A stretch of DNA of 64,000 nucleotides from Hofstenia miamia (GCA_004352715.1 SCFE01000006.1:722360-786359); one strand, 5' to 3'; counted from the first letter of the stretch, positions 37,795-49,362 are shown. Numbers and translations are program-made. The notes: a model not told the origin generated them from the letters alone.

Positions 37795-37867
37795 ACCATG
37801 GCTCGAACTACCCTGTCATCATTGTGTTGCAAAACTGCGAGGGAAAATGTAAAATTGATTCACCCTG
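37795..37867 (+). CDS. Candidate internal exon, unrecognised protein
   Basis: Between an acceptor-like TTTATGCACGTAG (ending 37794) and a donor-like CCTG/GTAATG (GT at 37868) lies a 73-bp open frame. In the frame beginning at its third base it reads HGSNYPVIIVLQNCEGKC, then KIDSP. The beta-strand-like hydrophobic run with two Cys three residues apart looks like an extracellular domain piece. No family is recognised and no partner exons were found, so this is only a suggestion. Confidence 0.2.
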
Positions 37868-40006
37868 GTAATGAGCTGCTGGCATTTATGCAGAAGCGGT
37901 CACACTGCTTCACAAATTCTTTTGGTAAGAATTTAAAATGCAATTCAAATTTTTGCCCTGGGATCAATGGTTTTGTTTTGAATCTTTTTTATCTATTACC
38001 ACTGTGAATAACCCCTTAAAAATAATTCCAAACCACACACTGTGTGCATCATTTATCAAAATTTAAATTCAGCTCGAACAGCGCAGTTAATTCGTAATTT
38101 TTTAAACACATGAACTCAGAAATTTTAGAAAATTTGACATTAATGATGTTTACAAATTTCATTGCATTGAAAAAATTTATAAACTATAGCCATGTAGTGT
38201 ACTTTGGAGAAGATTGAACTGTTGAAACATGCTAAATCAATTATTGAAAATGCATTTTCATTGTATATTTATGGAGGGCGTTAGCAGGCACATAGGATTA
38301 AAGTTAAATCCCTGATGAAAGTTAACGTGAACTTTGAATTCTCAACAAAAATAGACGTTGATGTCAAATTTCTCGTAAATGTGTGCAAGCTAAAAAACAT
38401 AACTGTATTCATTAGATTATAAGAATTATTTTTTAGATTATATTTTTTCGTCGAAAGATAATATTGTAGTATCGCTAGGGTGCACGGAAGTGCACTGATT
38501 AAGATAACGCGACTAACTATTTTCTCTATTTACAATTGCGTTTGTTCCTTATATACAGTAATTATCGATAATATTTACAAATAACTGGTTAACTTAGCGA
38601 ACACGAAAACAGCGAACTGACCGATACCAAGAAACCGGTACTTGCCGCCAAAATATATTATGGGTTATACTATTAGCATCTGCACTGATAATTAGAGAGT
38701 ACTGCTGTATCTAACTTAAAATAACCTTTGAGTTTTCTACTCTGTTTATAGTTCAAAAAAATTGTTCCGAAAATAAAATATATTAGGGGTGTTTTGTTTC
38801 AATATTGCACTTTGACTAGTCCTTGTTTCTACTATTTTGTTACATTTGTCTAAAGTTTAAAAAGCTAACTGAGGATATTTGTTCTTGAAAATAGATAAAA
38901 GCTTTATTCTAAAGGAGTAAAAGGAGCCAGATTTGGTATTTATACTCACTTCTATTTCTGTATTACGTTTAGGTATTATTTTCATTTTAATGAAAATATG
39001 GTTTTATTACTTTCTGCAAACTCAAGCGTCTTTTTTAATATATGAAACTTAATACACGTAAGAGAAAGATGCATATACTTAGATATTGTAGGATACTTAA
39101 ACATTTGAAATTTCAAAGTAGTTTATACATAGGCTTACAAATGTTAATACAAACATACATATATATTTTCTTATAGATTAATTTTTTCTGTTTACTAAAT
39201 AATCTTTTCCTGGACTTAAGAACGTATTGGATTTTTGCATAAATAAGTCATATATATTTGAATTTCCTATGAAGATAAAGTTTACGCTTGGTACATAGGA
39301 TGGATGCATCTCGATTCAGACTTCCGAGATGGATTGACTAATCTGTTTAGCGCTCATGGTCAGCTGGAAGAGACAATAAATAATTATAATGAATTTCCTA
39401 ATTACGACTTCCTCGTTAGTGTCATAATTTTTTCGCTCTTGCTAACATTTTTATATCAATTTCTTCACAAAAAAACTGCGGAATAATAATAACATAGCTT
39501 TTGTCACATTAACACAAAATTTCTTAGAAATTGAGCAAATGTTTGTGTGTCAACATTGCTGATTTTTTAAGGAAAATATTATTGTTGGTATTAAATCAAT
39601 TATTATTTATGTATTAATAAGTTGACCTAGTTTTACAAAGAATTCATAAGTGCTTGTTCCAATAACATACATTAGGTAGGTCGATTATTCTCCTAACCTT
39701 ATTGTTTATTCCATCCTTTGACAGTAAATCTTTATTGACAAGGCATAAATATCAAACTGTTTATAATAATTAATACAAATACCGGCTTCAAACCTTAGCT
39801 CGAATAGACTTTGGAAGCGTTGATGAACTTTTCCGATTGATCTTTAGTATGCATTTTTCTTCTCTATCTCTAAGAAATGTCTAAGATCAACAAATGTCTC
39901 GACAAAAACATATTTACCGTACTATAGACTTTTAACCCTGAAAAACTAATGTATTTTTGTATAATATTTGATGTTTTCTATAAGAATTGTTTAAACGCCC
40001 ATTTCT
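37868..40006. other. Mostly non-coding stretch
   Basis: The patch 38462-38700 is richer in CG-containing words than its surroundings (GCTAGGGTGCACGGAAGTGC, AACGCGACT, CCGATACCAAGAAACCGG). It starts TGTAGTATCGC and could be a solo LTR, but I could not find a convincing CA end or target duplication. A small ATG frame at 39304-39486 is listed separately. Confidence 0.3.
39304..39486 (+). CDS. Small ATG open frame with one membrane segment
   Basis: A 60-codon frame from ATG to TAA. Residues 1-34 are soluble and acidic (DSDFRDGLTNLF...). Residues about 35-53 form one hydrophobic helix (FLVSVIIFSLLLTFLYQF), followed by a short basic end (HKKTAE). This could be a tail-anchored or single-pass micropeptide, or the first or last exon of a membrane protein. 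No family is recognised. Amino-acid composition is more protein-like than chance frames nearby, but transcription is unproven. Confidence 0.3.
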   Translation: MHLDSDFRDGLTNLFSAHGQLEETINNYNEFPNYDFLVSVIIFSLLLTFLYQFLHKKTAE

Positions 40007-40072
40007 TATTAAGTAAGTAACGAATTAAGTTGCGATCCCGTCCCGGCGCAATGAATTCTGACTTTGCGCACT
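40007..40072 (-). mobile_element. SINE body fragment (minus strand)
   Basis: Reverse complement shares GCAAAGTCAGAA, CGGGACGGGATCGC and TACTTACTTAATAAG-like blocks in the same order as 22819-22873. The tRNA-like head is missing. This second copy is what shows the 22.7-kb unit is an interspersed repeat. Confidence 0.6.
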
Positions 40073-40428
40073 GCACGAATGAATGGAAATTTGGGAAATT
40101 TGCAGCTAACAAAGTAGCTATGACATGGGATTTAGATAGCTATGTTATCTGAAAACAAAGTAAGGGAAGAATGTGAAAATAGCATTTTAGATGGAAAAAA
40201 TGTTCATATTTTCATGTGCATGAAACATAGAAATTATTTTTATCACAAACTTTTACAATAACTGTAAAGCACTCTTATCCATGGTTGTGCCCAAATCCCA
40301 GGATTCCAAAATTTACCTTAGAAATTTTTTAAAAATATAGACAAAACGGATAGTGCCTTTAAACTTACAAAACCTTCTTTTGGGGCTAATGAAAAAGCTC
40401 TCAATATTTACAGAAAAACCTCAAAAGC

Positions 40429-41403
40429 ATTATTATTATTATTTATATTATTATTATTGTTATTATTATTATTTCATTTCTTCTCACAGCTTTATGTTGG
40501 TATTCTTCTCAGCTCGGGAAGTCACCAGTTCCCAGGGAGTCTGAGAGCTTTCCTCAGGACTCTAGCTGTTCCTAACAATGCTGTTTCTGTGCTACTGCTC
40601 CTCCCCATTTTGGTACTCCCAACTCTTCCAAGTATCTCTTATGCTTTATACTGGTCATAGTATTCCATTAATTACCGGGACTACTTCAACCTTCTTTAAC
40701 TTCCACAGCCTTGCTATTTCCTTTGCCAATTCCCTTTACTTGTCTATCTTCTCTTTTTCCTTGCTTTCTATATTCCTGTCCTTTGGTACTGCTATGTCTA
40801 TCACTGTTTCCAATCTTTTCTCTTTCTCTACCACTATTATGTCTGGTCTCCGTGCTTCTATTACCTTGCTCGTCTGGATGTTGTAGTCCCACAGTATCTT
40901 AACCTTCTCATTTTCTATGACGCCCTGTGGCTTGTGCTCATAGCAGTTGTATCCTGCTTCTAACCCGTGCTGCCTGTCAAGCTCCAGTATATCATTCGTC
41001 CCACCTTGTCATGCCTGAACGTATAATCATTCTGTGCCAACTTCTCACACCCTGCTATCAGATGATCTACTGTCTCCGCCTCTTTCTTGCATAGCCTACA
41101 CTTATCACTTACTTTTATTATTATTATTATTATTATTCATTATTATTATTATTATTACTTCCTCCTGTGCTGCCATTATCAGTGCGTCTGTTTCTCTCTT
41201 CAGTCCTGCCTTCCTTAACCACTTGTTGCTTTCTTCTCTGTCACACTTTTCTGTGCTCCTCCTGTATTTTCCATGCATTGCCATTTGCCTATACCTTGTT
41301 TGATTCTGTAATTCCATCCTTCTCTGGTATGCTTTCTTTCCTTCACCCTCAGGTTGTATTTTCCTTATCTTATTATTATTATTTTTATTATTATTATTAT
41401 TGT
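40429..41403 (-). mobile_element. REL-LINE copy 2 (3' part), with ATT tracts
   Basis: Minus-strand 3' part of the same LINE family as 7.9-11.8 kb. On the element strand it begins at an ATT tract (41371-41402). Then come a linker (KKAYQRRMELQ, KCDREESNKWLRKAGLKRET), a second ATT tract (41115-41158), the zinc knuckle and the REL core. Its 3' UTR (40479-40610) is retained, and a third ATT tract follows at 40429-40475, probably the (AAT)n 3' tail. Nucleotide identity to the first copy is high over the shared parts, though frameshifts are present. It carries the same TAA after the REL core as the first copy. Confidence 0.85.
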
Positions 41404-43336
41404 TCATTTTAGTGTAATTTTTAGATCTTCTCAAAATTCGCATATTTTGGTTTCAAAAGTTCAATAGTCATAAAATTTATAGAAAAACAATGTGCACATA
41501 TATATGTAAGTCTCAACTTTGAAATAATTTAGACAGCCAACTTTCTGTTTCAATCATTTAAAATTGAAATCAATTGTAAAACATATTAGATTAAAATAAT
41601 GATGTTCAGCAAATTTTGAATTTCCACAAAAATAGTTTCTGCTTTATTGAAAGTGAATGCTCATTTCTTAATGGACCAGACAAAACAAACATTAGGAGAT
41701 AATGAGATTCAACATGTCAACTTACATTCTAAATATTGAGCACGCCTTGCATTCCTATTTTCTGTGTATCAAGTAAAACAGCAAATTGAGTATTCAAACC
41801 CAAAGAATAAATAATCAACATTTCAATTTGATATTCAGCAATTGCAGTATTCCCTTGAGCAGAAAAGAGCATTAAAAACTTTCTTGTTTATGTTTATTTT
41901 GTCACATAAATTTAAACACACAAATACTTTTCACTGTACTAATAAACAAATAATAATTATTTCTTCTTTTTAAAAAGTTCTATTTCTGAGTATTTATTTA
42001 TAACTAAGGATATTTAAAGGTTTCCAACATTTTCAAAATAGCTAAAGTTTAAGTCATCTAGATGTAGTAGAGAGAAAAATAATAGATCATGAAAACATCT
42101 TGAGAAGTAAATTCAGGAAAGAAAATAAGCATCAGTCATATCATTTAGTACTTATCAACGACATTTATGTTTACTATAGATACTTAGTGCGTGATTTTGT
42201 GTATATGTTAGAAGCAATTTATCCCGATCCTATCATGTTTCCAACAAGAACACGAAATGTAATAGTGCTTTTATGTCCTTACGTCTTTCTTTACCCTATG
42301 GCATCATTAGGTCTTGGAATCAAAGATTACCACATGTAAATCTATGATTATTAATTCTGATGTGCGCTTCTCCCATATGGTTCCGATATCTCACTTCTTG
42401 ATATGTCTCGAAGGAAAATGTTCTAAGTGGATGTTTAAGATTTCTGTTTATAAACATGAGCTTATTGCAATAAACCTACTTTCAGTATCTCTTCTCGTTC
42501 CAATACGAAGATATGCTTATGTTCATTTCATTGTTACATGTTTATGGTTTTGAAGTATTTCCATAGATTTAATTTTATCTACCATTAAGGTGAAATTTTC
42601 TGTCGTTTTTCCCGACTATTTTTCACATACCGAAACCCCAGAAATCTTTATGATACAAATATTCTTAAGCACTATCTATGATGATTCCTTCCCTGTCTCT
42701 GTAGTTCTTGTACTTCGTATTTTATTTTTTGCGTGTTTTGTTTATCATTTTAAATAGGGCCACTACTATTTCTACTACTACCACAAATAATAATATTACT
42801 AATAGTGAAAGTTGATGTTCAGGTAAAAAATACTTAGATGAATAACCTAAAATTGATGTTGGTAAGTAACTACGTAGAAACTAAAAAAATATAAACGAAT
42901 TTGAAAATAAAATTGAGGACTTCTCACCTCATCACCGTGTTGCAAGCAAGCTTAAGGTACTTTATATTTATACGCATGATAGATGTAAGTTAGGGAATTT
43001 TCTCTATAATATATCTTGGCTTTTCTATAAATTCTGCAACATTTTTAAAATTTCGTTTCCTTTGCGAAAAAGCACAAATCAGAATGATTTCTGGTGTAAT
43101 CTACGAATTCCGAAATTTCATAAAATTAAAGTTAGATAGTGCATCCATTATAAATTCTTAAGGTTAATATTAGATAGATTATAGCATCATCCCATGGCTG
43201 AGCTTGAATAGAGCATTTGGAACATGGATTTTATATTAACTCATCATTTTAAATTCATAATAACATCCATAAGAATAGTTAAAAAGTATGTTGTTGATTT
43301 TATACAAAGTTAACGCCCTACTTACTCCTAAACAAT
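41404..43336. other. Non-coding stretch
   Basis: No gene recognised. The two overlapping frames at 42100-42553 lack domains and splice context. Confidence 0.35.
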
Positions 43337-43684
43337 ACTATTTTTCCGCCATAATGCAAACAAAATTATAGACAAGGAGGAGTTAAATTTGGTGGCTTTA
43401 AGACTTATGTACTATCTAGAAATATAGAGATTTAAGAAATTAAATAAAAAATTAGATATAAATTTAACAATTCAAAATGGTTTGCTAGTTGTCATATTTA
43501 TGCAGAAGTGACTATTTTTCCGCCATAATGCAAACAAAATTATAGACAAGGAGGAGTTAAATTTGGTGGCTTTAAGACTTATGTACTATCTAGAAATATA
43601 GAGATTTAAGAAATTAAATAAAAAATTAGATATAAATTTAACAATTCAAAATGGTTTGCTAGTTGTCATATTTATGCAGAAGTA
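43337..43684. repeat. Exact tandem duplication, 174-bp unit x2
   Basis: 43337-43510 and 43511-43684 match base for base except at the unit edges. Each starts ACTATTTTTCCGCC / CTATTTTTCCGCC and ends TTATGCAGAAGT. The unit has no coding frame. Identity of the copies means a very recent duplication, or an unmerged assembly overlap. Confidence 0.95.
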
Positions 43685-46220
43685 CATGACAAAGGCTTTT
43701 CTGGGAGCATGGCCACACTTTAAAGAGATGTGTATTTGATGACAATTGAGAATTACTAAAATTCCAATTTGTTTATTAATTGAATGCTTTCAGTTGTATA
43801 TAAATAAATTAATATAAAAAATTTATTTCATATTTTATCCAAAAATATGAAATGTAATTTTTGCAAACTCAATGCTTTCTTTTTCAAGTAAAAATTTTGC
43901 AATAACCAATTTACAGATTCTTTACCTTGATTAATTAAATTAAATTGAAGTTGTTAAACTCAATGCATTTAGAACAGGAATTCCGTTAGAAGTTTTTATC
44001 AAAATGTTCTATTCTCCAACGCCTGGTGACATCTCGGACATTACAAACACTTCTGTTGCAGAATCCCAGGTGTAAGACTTTCATTTTTCTAAAATTACAA
44101 AAGTTTTTATGGAAAGATTTAATAATGGAAGCTATCCAGAACTATTCAATTTACTAATAGTAAATTACTATTTTGAAAATCCAATCTAACAATTTAGTAT
44201 ATTCAAATTGCAACTTGATATACATACATATCAAATTTTTATTTTTGAATGAATTATTACTAATGATAATTATATACACTGATTCATTTTAGGAAAATAT
44301 TCATTTTTAGCAAACATTTGAAATAAATTGTCAAAATTTAGAATTCAGTGTACTACATAGAACTTCGTTAATAATGTTCATATAATCATATAACATTGAA
44401 AACTGTATAAATTGAATGTAGCATATTTGATCAATTTCGTTTAATTTTAACTTAAGTAACCTATATATATATATATATATACGTTGCCAATGACCACTTG
44501 ATAAAATTGATCGCAAATTTGTTTGGTCACAGTGGGTCATGGGTCAACATGTAAGGGGTCATATATCTACCTATTTTGAGAATGGAAAAACAAATGCGAA
44601 TTCCAAATAATTCGGAAGCGGAATAATTAGAAATTGCCCCTGAACTGTAAGTGCATTTTTGCGTAACAAATTGTTTTATTTAAAATATTTTTTGAGGGTT
44701 AGTTACTTGTGCTTCTTGTACTTTGATTATAGATTAAGTCGTGTGTTAATGAGCCTCACAACAATTCTTTGTGGATATAGATTCATTGAGGGTGGATCAT
44801 TGCCATAGAAGTGTGGGTCTGTTTGAAGGGTTCTATGGCCCATGAATCTTGGAAATATCCTAAACTGTCTCTGCCTGGCACTGCAAAGGGCTAAACCAGA
44901 GGATTTACAGCTATGTATGCTACTTCTAATTCAATTCGAAAAGTTTATTCCAAAAGTTTAAGGATATTCATTTTATATTTGAAGCTTACTTATTACTTGC
45001 AATTTACTTCGCAGATATTTATAATTGACTTACAACTCTTTAAAAGTCTCTTGCAGATTTAATCTTTGTAGTTGAACAAATAATTAGGTTAATGAACAAA
45101 CGGTGAACTTAATTCACTCATTTGTTTTTTAAGAATGCCCCAGATTACTTCCTTTGTGTGTCCAACAGCTGTATACATCCTTGATTGTAAAATTAATTTA
45201 ACGTAGTATACAATTATAAAGTCAATCTTTCAAGTTGTTTAATATCCACTAACCGTCAATCTTACATGTATGTGACTTTCTAGAATGGAAAATTTTCATA
45301 AATTAGTTTCTCATTTTAAATAAATTTTCATTTTAATATTTATTCCCATTGTAAAACCAATTTTGTACATACTTTGTAGATATTTGTTTTTTATATTAAA
45401 ATGTGTCCACTTAATACTTGGAAAAAATGTGTTGAAAAGTTTTAAATTTCTGCGGTTTAGGGCAAGCGAAATGCACTACTTTTTATATAGTTAAGCAAAA
45501 TTTTGTAAGTTAATGTCATAATAATTCAATTTTTTAGAGTTGTTATATTCATTGAATAAAATAATTTCATCAAAACAGGTGTAAAAATTTTTTTAAGACA
45601 TTCCCTATTTACACAAGTTCTATTTTACATAATGGGTAAGAACTTTGAGACTTAACATGCTTCTAGCTGAGAAATATTAATCCCAATATTGAATAAAAAT
45701 GCCAACAGTGATATTGAATTCGAAAATGAAAAGTAGCAAAGAATTAACTGTCCTACAAATTTCAACTTTCAATAAATTTGATGAAAGCTATGTAATTTCC
45801 TTTACTAATATCACCACAATGATTATATTTTTGTAGGCCATTTTCACCCTTCAGTTTTGTAAAAGGCTTATGAAGTTATCAACAAGCTTTGTTCAACAGA
45901 ATATACACACTACATATTTTTAATTTATTTAAAAAAAATTTATATGTACATGAAATCATGGTGTATTTCTAATTTTCAGACACCGTAATTTCAACTGTAT
46001 AGCAAAATTTTATTTAAAAGCATATTTTATGAGCTTTTAGCATAAGCTATTATTCAATGAAATTAGTTATCATAACTCATCAAAATAACTAATTAACATA
46101 AATCAAATTTTTGCAGAATGTGTAAAAATGCAATTTTTGTGAATATCAGTTTGTTTAATACCGATAAGATTATTTAAAAATAATATTTCCGAAAGTGCCT
46201 TTTGTTAATTAAGAACTTAA
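43685..46220. other. Non-coding stretch
   Basis: Short (TA)n at 44462-44481. A patch at 44520-44900 has several GGGTC/GGTTC words (GGGTCATGGGTCAAC, GGGTTCTATGGCCCATG) and may be an old repeat. No gene recognised. Confidence 0.35.
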
Positions 46221-46373
46221 GATGCGTCATGCTGTAGCATCGAGGAAATATCGGCCAAAATTGATGCAGAAGACTTCCATTAATAAAACTTTCTCATCTG
46301 CAAAATTCTATAAAGGGAAGTTTTATGCATCAATGCCTACCGAACTTTGCTGGATGCTGCAGCATGATGCACC
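46221..46373. repeat. 153-bp imperfect palindrome (long hairpin)
   Basis: The arms 46221-46292 and about 46304-46373 are inverse copies. Paired blocks include TCATGCTG.AGCATC, TCGG, ATTGATGCA and ACTTCC. By hand roughly 55-58 of about 70 positions match before counting G-U pairs, and the loop is about 10 nt. Transcribed from either strand it would fold into one long stem. This could be a foldback MITE or a hairpin RNA precursor. A partial relative of the left end (AAGATGCGTCATG, then CGAGGA) occurs near 37047-37075, which favours an interspersed element. Confidence 0.8.
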
Positions 46374-46930
46374 AGAAGGTGCAATAATACTTTTGGAATG
46401 ATTTTATAAATATTAAACAGACTGACATTCACAAAATTGGATTATTTTTATAATTTTGAAAGAAACTAATTTATATTGATAGGTGATTTTGATACTCTTA
46501 CGATAGCCTATTGTATTAATTAATAGCTTATTTTTGATAAAATAAGCTTTCAAATATAATGAAGAGCGTTATTGTGCAATTGAAATTACAGTTATTGGCT
46601 GGGGTAGGGCCCGAAACGGGCACGAACAACGATGTACGGGCATGGGCTTCTATAGTACGGGCAGGGGCCGGGCATACGGGCTCTGCATCAACATTTGTTG
46701 CTGTTGTTCGAGGTCTTAATTCTTAAAATCATTTGCTTAATGTACATTAGATCTATTCTACATGTACATGTATATATCTATGTAATTTAATTTGTGTAAC
46801 ATTAACCTTCATGTAGATTTATAGTAAGAATTACAAAACAGTACATAAAATATTTCAAATAAAATTCATTGCCTTCATCAATTTTAAGGAATTCCACTTC
46901 ACTGTCATTCGCTATTGCTTTAATAATATT
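46374..46930. other. Non-coding stretch with a GC-rich patch
   Basis: 46600-46690 is a conspicuous GC-rich island of GGGC-containing words (GGGCCCGAAACGGGC, ACGGGCATGGGC, GGCCGGGCATACGGGC). It reads as an old interspersed repeat or simple repeat. No coding frame seen. Confidence 0.5.
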
Positions 46931-46961
46931 AGGTTGTCCCAAAAGTTCGTAAACACTTGAA
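46931..46961 (+). mobile_element. mariner-type terminal repeat, rest in gap
   Basis: AGGTTGTCCCAAAAGTTCGT is very close to the outer inverted repeat of mariner elements and is preceded by ATAT, i.e. a TA target. The sequence enters the 1000-N gap 31 bp later, so the transposase and right end are not visible. A mariner element is about 1.3 kb and would fit roughly in the gap. Confidence 0.65.
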
Positions 46962-47961
46962 NNNNNNNNNNNNNNNNNNNNNNNNNNNNNNNNNNNNNNN
47001 NNNNNNNNNNNNNNNNNNNNNNNNNNNNNNNNNNNNNNNNNNNNNNNNNNNNNNNNNNNNNNNNNNNNNNNNNNNNNNNNNNNNNNNNNNNNNNNNNNNN
47101 NNNNNNNNNNNNNNNNNNNNNNNNNNNNNNNNNNNNNNNNNNNNNNNNNNNNNNNNNNNNNNNNNNNNNNNNNNNNNNNNNNNNNNNNNNNNNNNNNNNN
47201 NNNNNNNNNNNNNNNNNNNNNNNNNNNNNNNNNNNNNNNNNNNNNNNNNNNNNNNNNNNNNNNNNNNNNNNNNNNNNNNNNNNNNNNNNNNNNNNNNNNN
47301 NNNNNNNNNNNNNNNNNNNNNNNNNNNNNNNNNNNNNNNNNNNNNNNNNNNNNNNNNNNNNNNNNNNNNNNNNNNNNNNNNNNNNNNNNNNNNNNNNNNN
47401 NNNNNNNNNNNNNNNNNNNNNNNNNNNNNNNNNNNNNNNNNNNNNNNNNNNNNNNNNNNNNNNNNNNNNNNNNNNNNNNNNNNNNNNNNNNNNNNNNNNN
47501 NNNNNNNNNNNNNNNNNNNNNNNNNNNNNNNNNNNNNNNNNNNNNNNNNNNNNNNNNNNNNNNNNNNNNNNNNNNNNNNNNNNNNNNNNNNNNNNNNNNN
47601 NNNNNNNNNNNNNNNNNNNNNNNNNNNNNNNNNNNNNNNNNNNNNNNNNNNNNNNNNNNNNNNNNNNNNNNNNNNNNNNNNNNNNNNNNNNNNNNNNNNN
47701 NNNNNNNNNNNNNNNNNNNNNNNNNNNNNNNNNNNNNNNNNNNNNNNNNNNNNNNNNNNNNNNNNNNNNNNNNNNNNNNNNNNNNNNNNNNNNNNNNNNN
47801 NNNNNNNNNNNNNNNNNNNNNNNNNNNNNNNNNNNNNNNNNNNNNNNNNNNNNNNNNNNNNNNNNNNNNNNNNNNNNNNNNNNNNNNNNNNNNNNNNNNN
47901 NNNNNNNNNNNNNNNNNNNNNNNNNNNNNNNNNNNNNNNNNNNNNNNNNNNNNNNNNNNNN
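46962..47961. other. Assembly gap (1000 N)
   Basis: Exactly 1000 N, a nominal-size gap. Left flank is a mariner terminus, right flank an iterated CAAATATTTG segment. Confidence 0.95.
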
Positions 47962-48220
47962 TGGCAAATATTTGCCACATATTTGGATAAAAATGCATAA
48001 TTAAAAATAAAAATTGTAATATATACCACTAGCGCCCCCTAGCAGGTACTATACTCAACTTTTATACACAGGTTGGGCAGCTAACCTTCTATATCATATT
48101 AAAAAATGGGGTCCATAGCACCTATAGGTAACGAGATATAAGGGGTACAAAACCCCTCTTCATATTTCTCTTGCTTCGATATGTCTAAAAAAAAGTCTTG
48201 TGGGCCCCCCTAACGGTGAA

Positions 48221-48233
48221 AGGTCAATGACCT
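48221..48233. promoter_or_regulatory. IR-1 nuclear-receptor-type site
   Basis: AGGTCAATGACCT is a perfect inverted repeat of the AGGTCA half-site with a 1-bp spacer, the arrangement bound by ecdysone-receptor- and FXR-type heterodimers. Sequence match only; function is not shown. Confidence 0.35.
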
Positions 48234-48381
48234 TTAATGTACCTATAGAGGGGGTGTTGTGAAGGGTTCTGGTAAAATTTGGGGATTCCAGCTACCCTGG
48301 TTGGGTTGCAATTAACCATGAAAAAGGGTAAATTCCTGCTTCTCTTGCTTTGGCCAGTTTTCAAAAAAATTTGGCAATCTA

Positions 48382-48402
48382 TGACGTCAGTTGTTGACGT
48401 CA
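48382..48402. promoter_or_regulatory. Two perfect CRE palindromes, 5 bp apart
   Basis: TGACGTCA occurs at 48382-48389 and again at 48395-48402. One such 8-mer per 64 kb is expected by chance at this base composition; two within 21 bp are not. CREB/ATF-type bZIP factors bind this sequence. It lies 150 bp from the IR-1 site. Confidence 0.4.
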
Positions 48403-49199
48403 CAGCGTCTTGTATCACTGGTTTGCTTCGTTGTCATGGATTTAATTTGCATAATTTATTCTTACTAATAAGTGTCATTATTGTCAGCTTATTGCATAAT
48501 TTTTGTAAATGGCAATATTCCAAATATTTGGCAAATATTTGCCAAATAATTGCCAAATTTTCCAAATTTGTACAATTTGTACATTCATTAATTTAAAGCT
48601 TATTTGAATAAATAAACATGTACATAATATATAATTGAGTATTTCAAACATTTTTGAAACCAATATAACGAAAATTTCAACTTTTCATTGACTACTATTA
48701 TAAACAATTAAAGTATTTATATATCTAAGAATAATTTATGCAACATTTAAATACTCAATTAGTACAAGTTATGGACTAGTGTTTTAACCTGTATTCTTTT
48801 AGTTTTTAATGTTCATACCAGAAATAATTTTTAAATCTAACATACTTATAAATGCTTAAGTTATAATTCATAACTGCCAAAATTTTGAGCAAATTGTTAC
48901 GAAATATAAACAAGATTAAATGGGAAATTTTCAATGTTGCATTAGTTAAAAATTTGGATATTGACTTGCATGCCAATGCGTTAATGCATTTGGTTGGCAG
49001 TTGATTGTTGTAGTTTAGACTATGATTAGTCTGTATTGTGGATCTATATGTCTTCTGTATACATCTTAATGTATACTGTGAAGCAGTTTAGCTAACTGCT
49101 ATTATAAATAACTAAAGCTGATGAAAGTTTAATGCTTTTCATAAATTTGTGAGTGTAATTGTTTAATATATTTCATAATTCTACAAAAATCACTTAGCA

Positions 49200-49362
49200 A
49201 AAAACTTGAAAAGTTTGTCAAATATTTGGAAAATTTGCCAAATATTTGGAAAGTTTGCAAAATATTTGGAAAATTTGCCAAATATTTGGAATAGATTTGC
49301 AAATCCTTTCCAAATATTTGGCAATAATTTGGCAATTTTTTGCCAAATTTTCCAAATTTATT
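49200..49362. repeat. ~20-bp tandem repeats with CAAATATTTG core
   Basis: About four to five units of CAAATATTTGGAAAATTTGC, period about 20 bp, at 49218-49300. More irregular units containing TTTGGCAA and TTGCCAAA follow. A shorter cluster of the same words sits at 48516-48575. The tract ends immediately before the THAP frame, so it could be a subterminal binding array of the element. Confidence 0.75.

Larger units (their letters stand above)
47962..48600. other. Presumed 5' region of a P-type/THAP element, with palindromic sites
   Basis: This stretch has higher GC than its surroundings, no long coding frame, and CAAATATTTG-type palindromes at both ends (47962-47986 and 48516-48575). The same motif is iterated at 49200-49360, just before the THAP frame, so the segment may belong to the same transposon. 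That attribution is inference. Confidence 0.35.

Noticed and set aside
38462-38700. Possible solo LTR
   Set aside because: Starts TG and has distinct composition, but no CA end with a matching target duplication could be fixed.
42100-42553. Overlapping plus-strand frames, hydrophobic
   Set aside because: Different frames, no recognised domain, no joining splice sites; hydrophobicity is common in AT-rich chance frames.
46802-48029. Long frames across the 1000-N gap
   Set aside because: Composed almost wholly of unknown residues; no evidence for coding.
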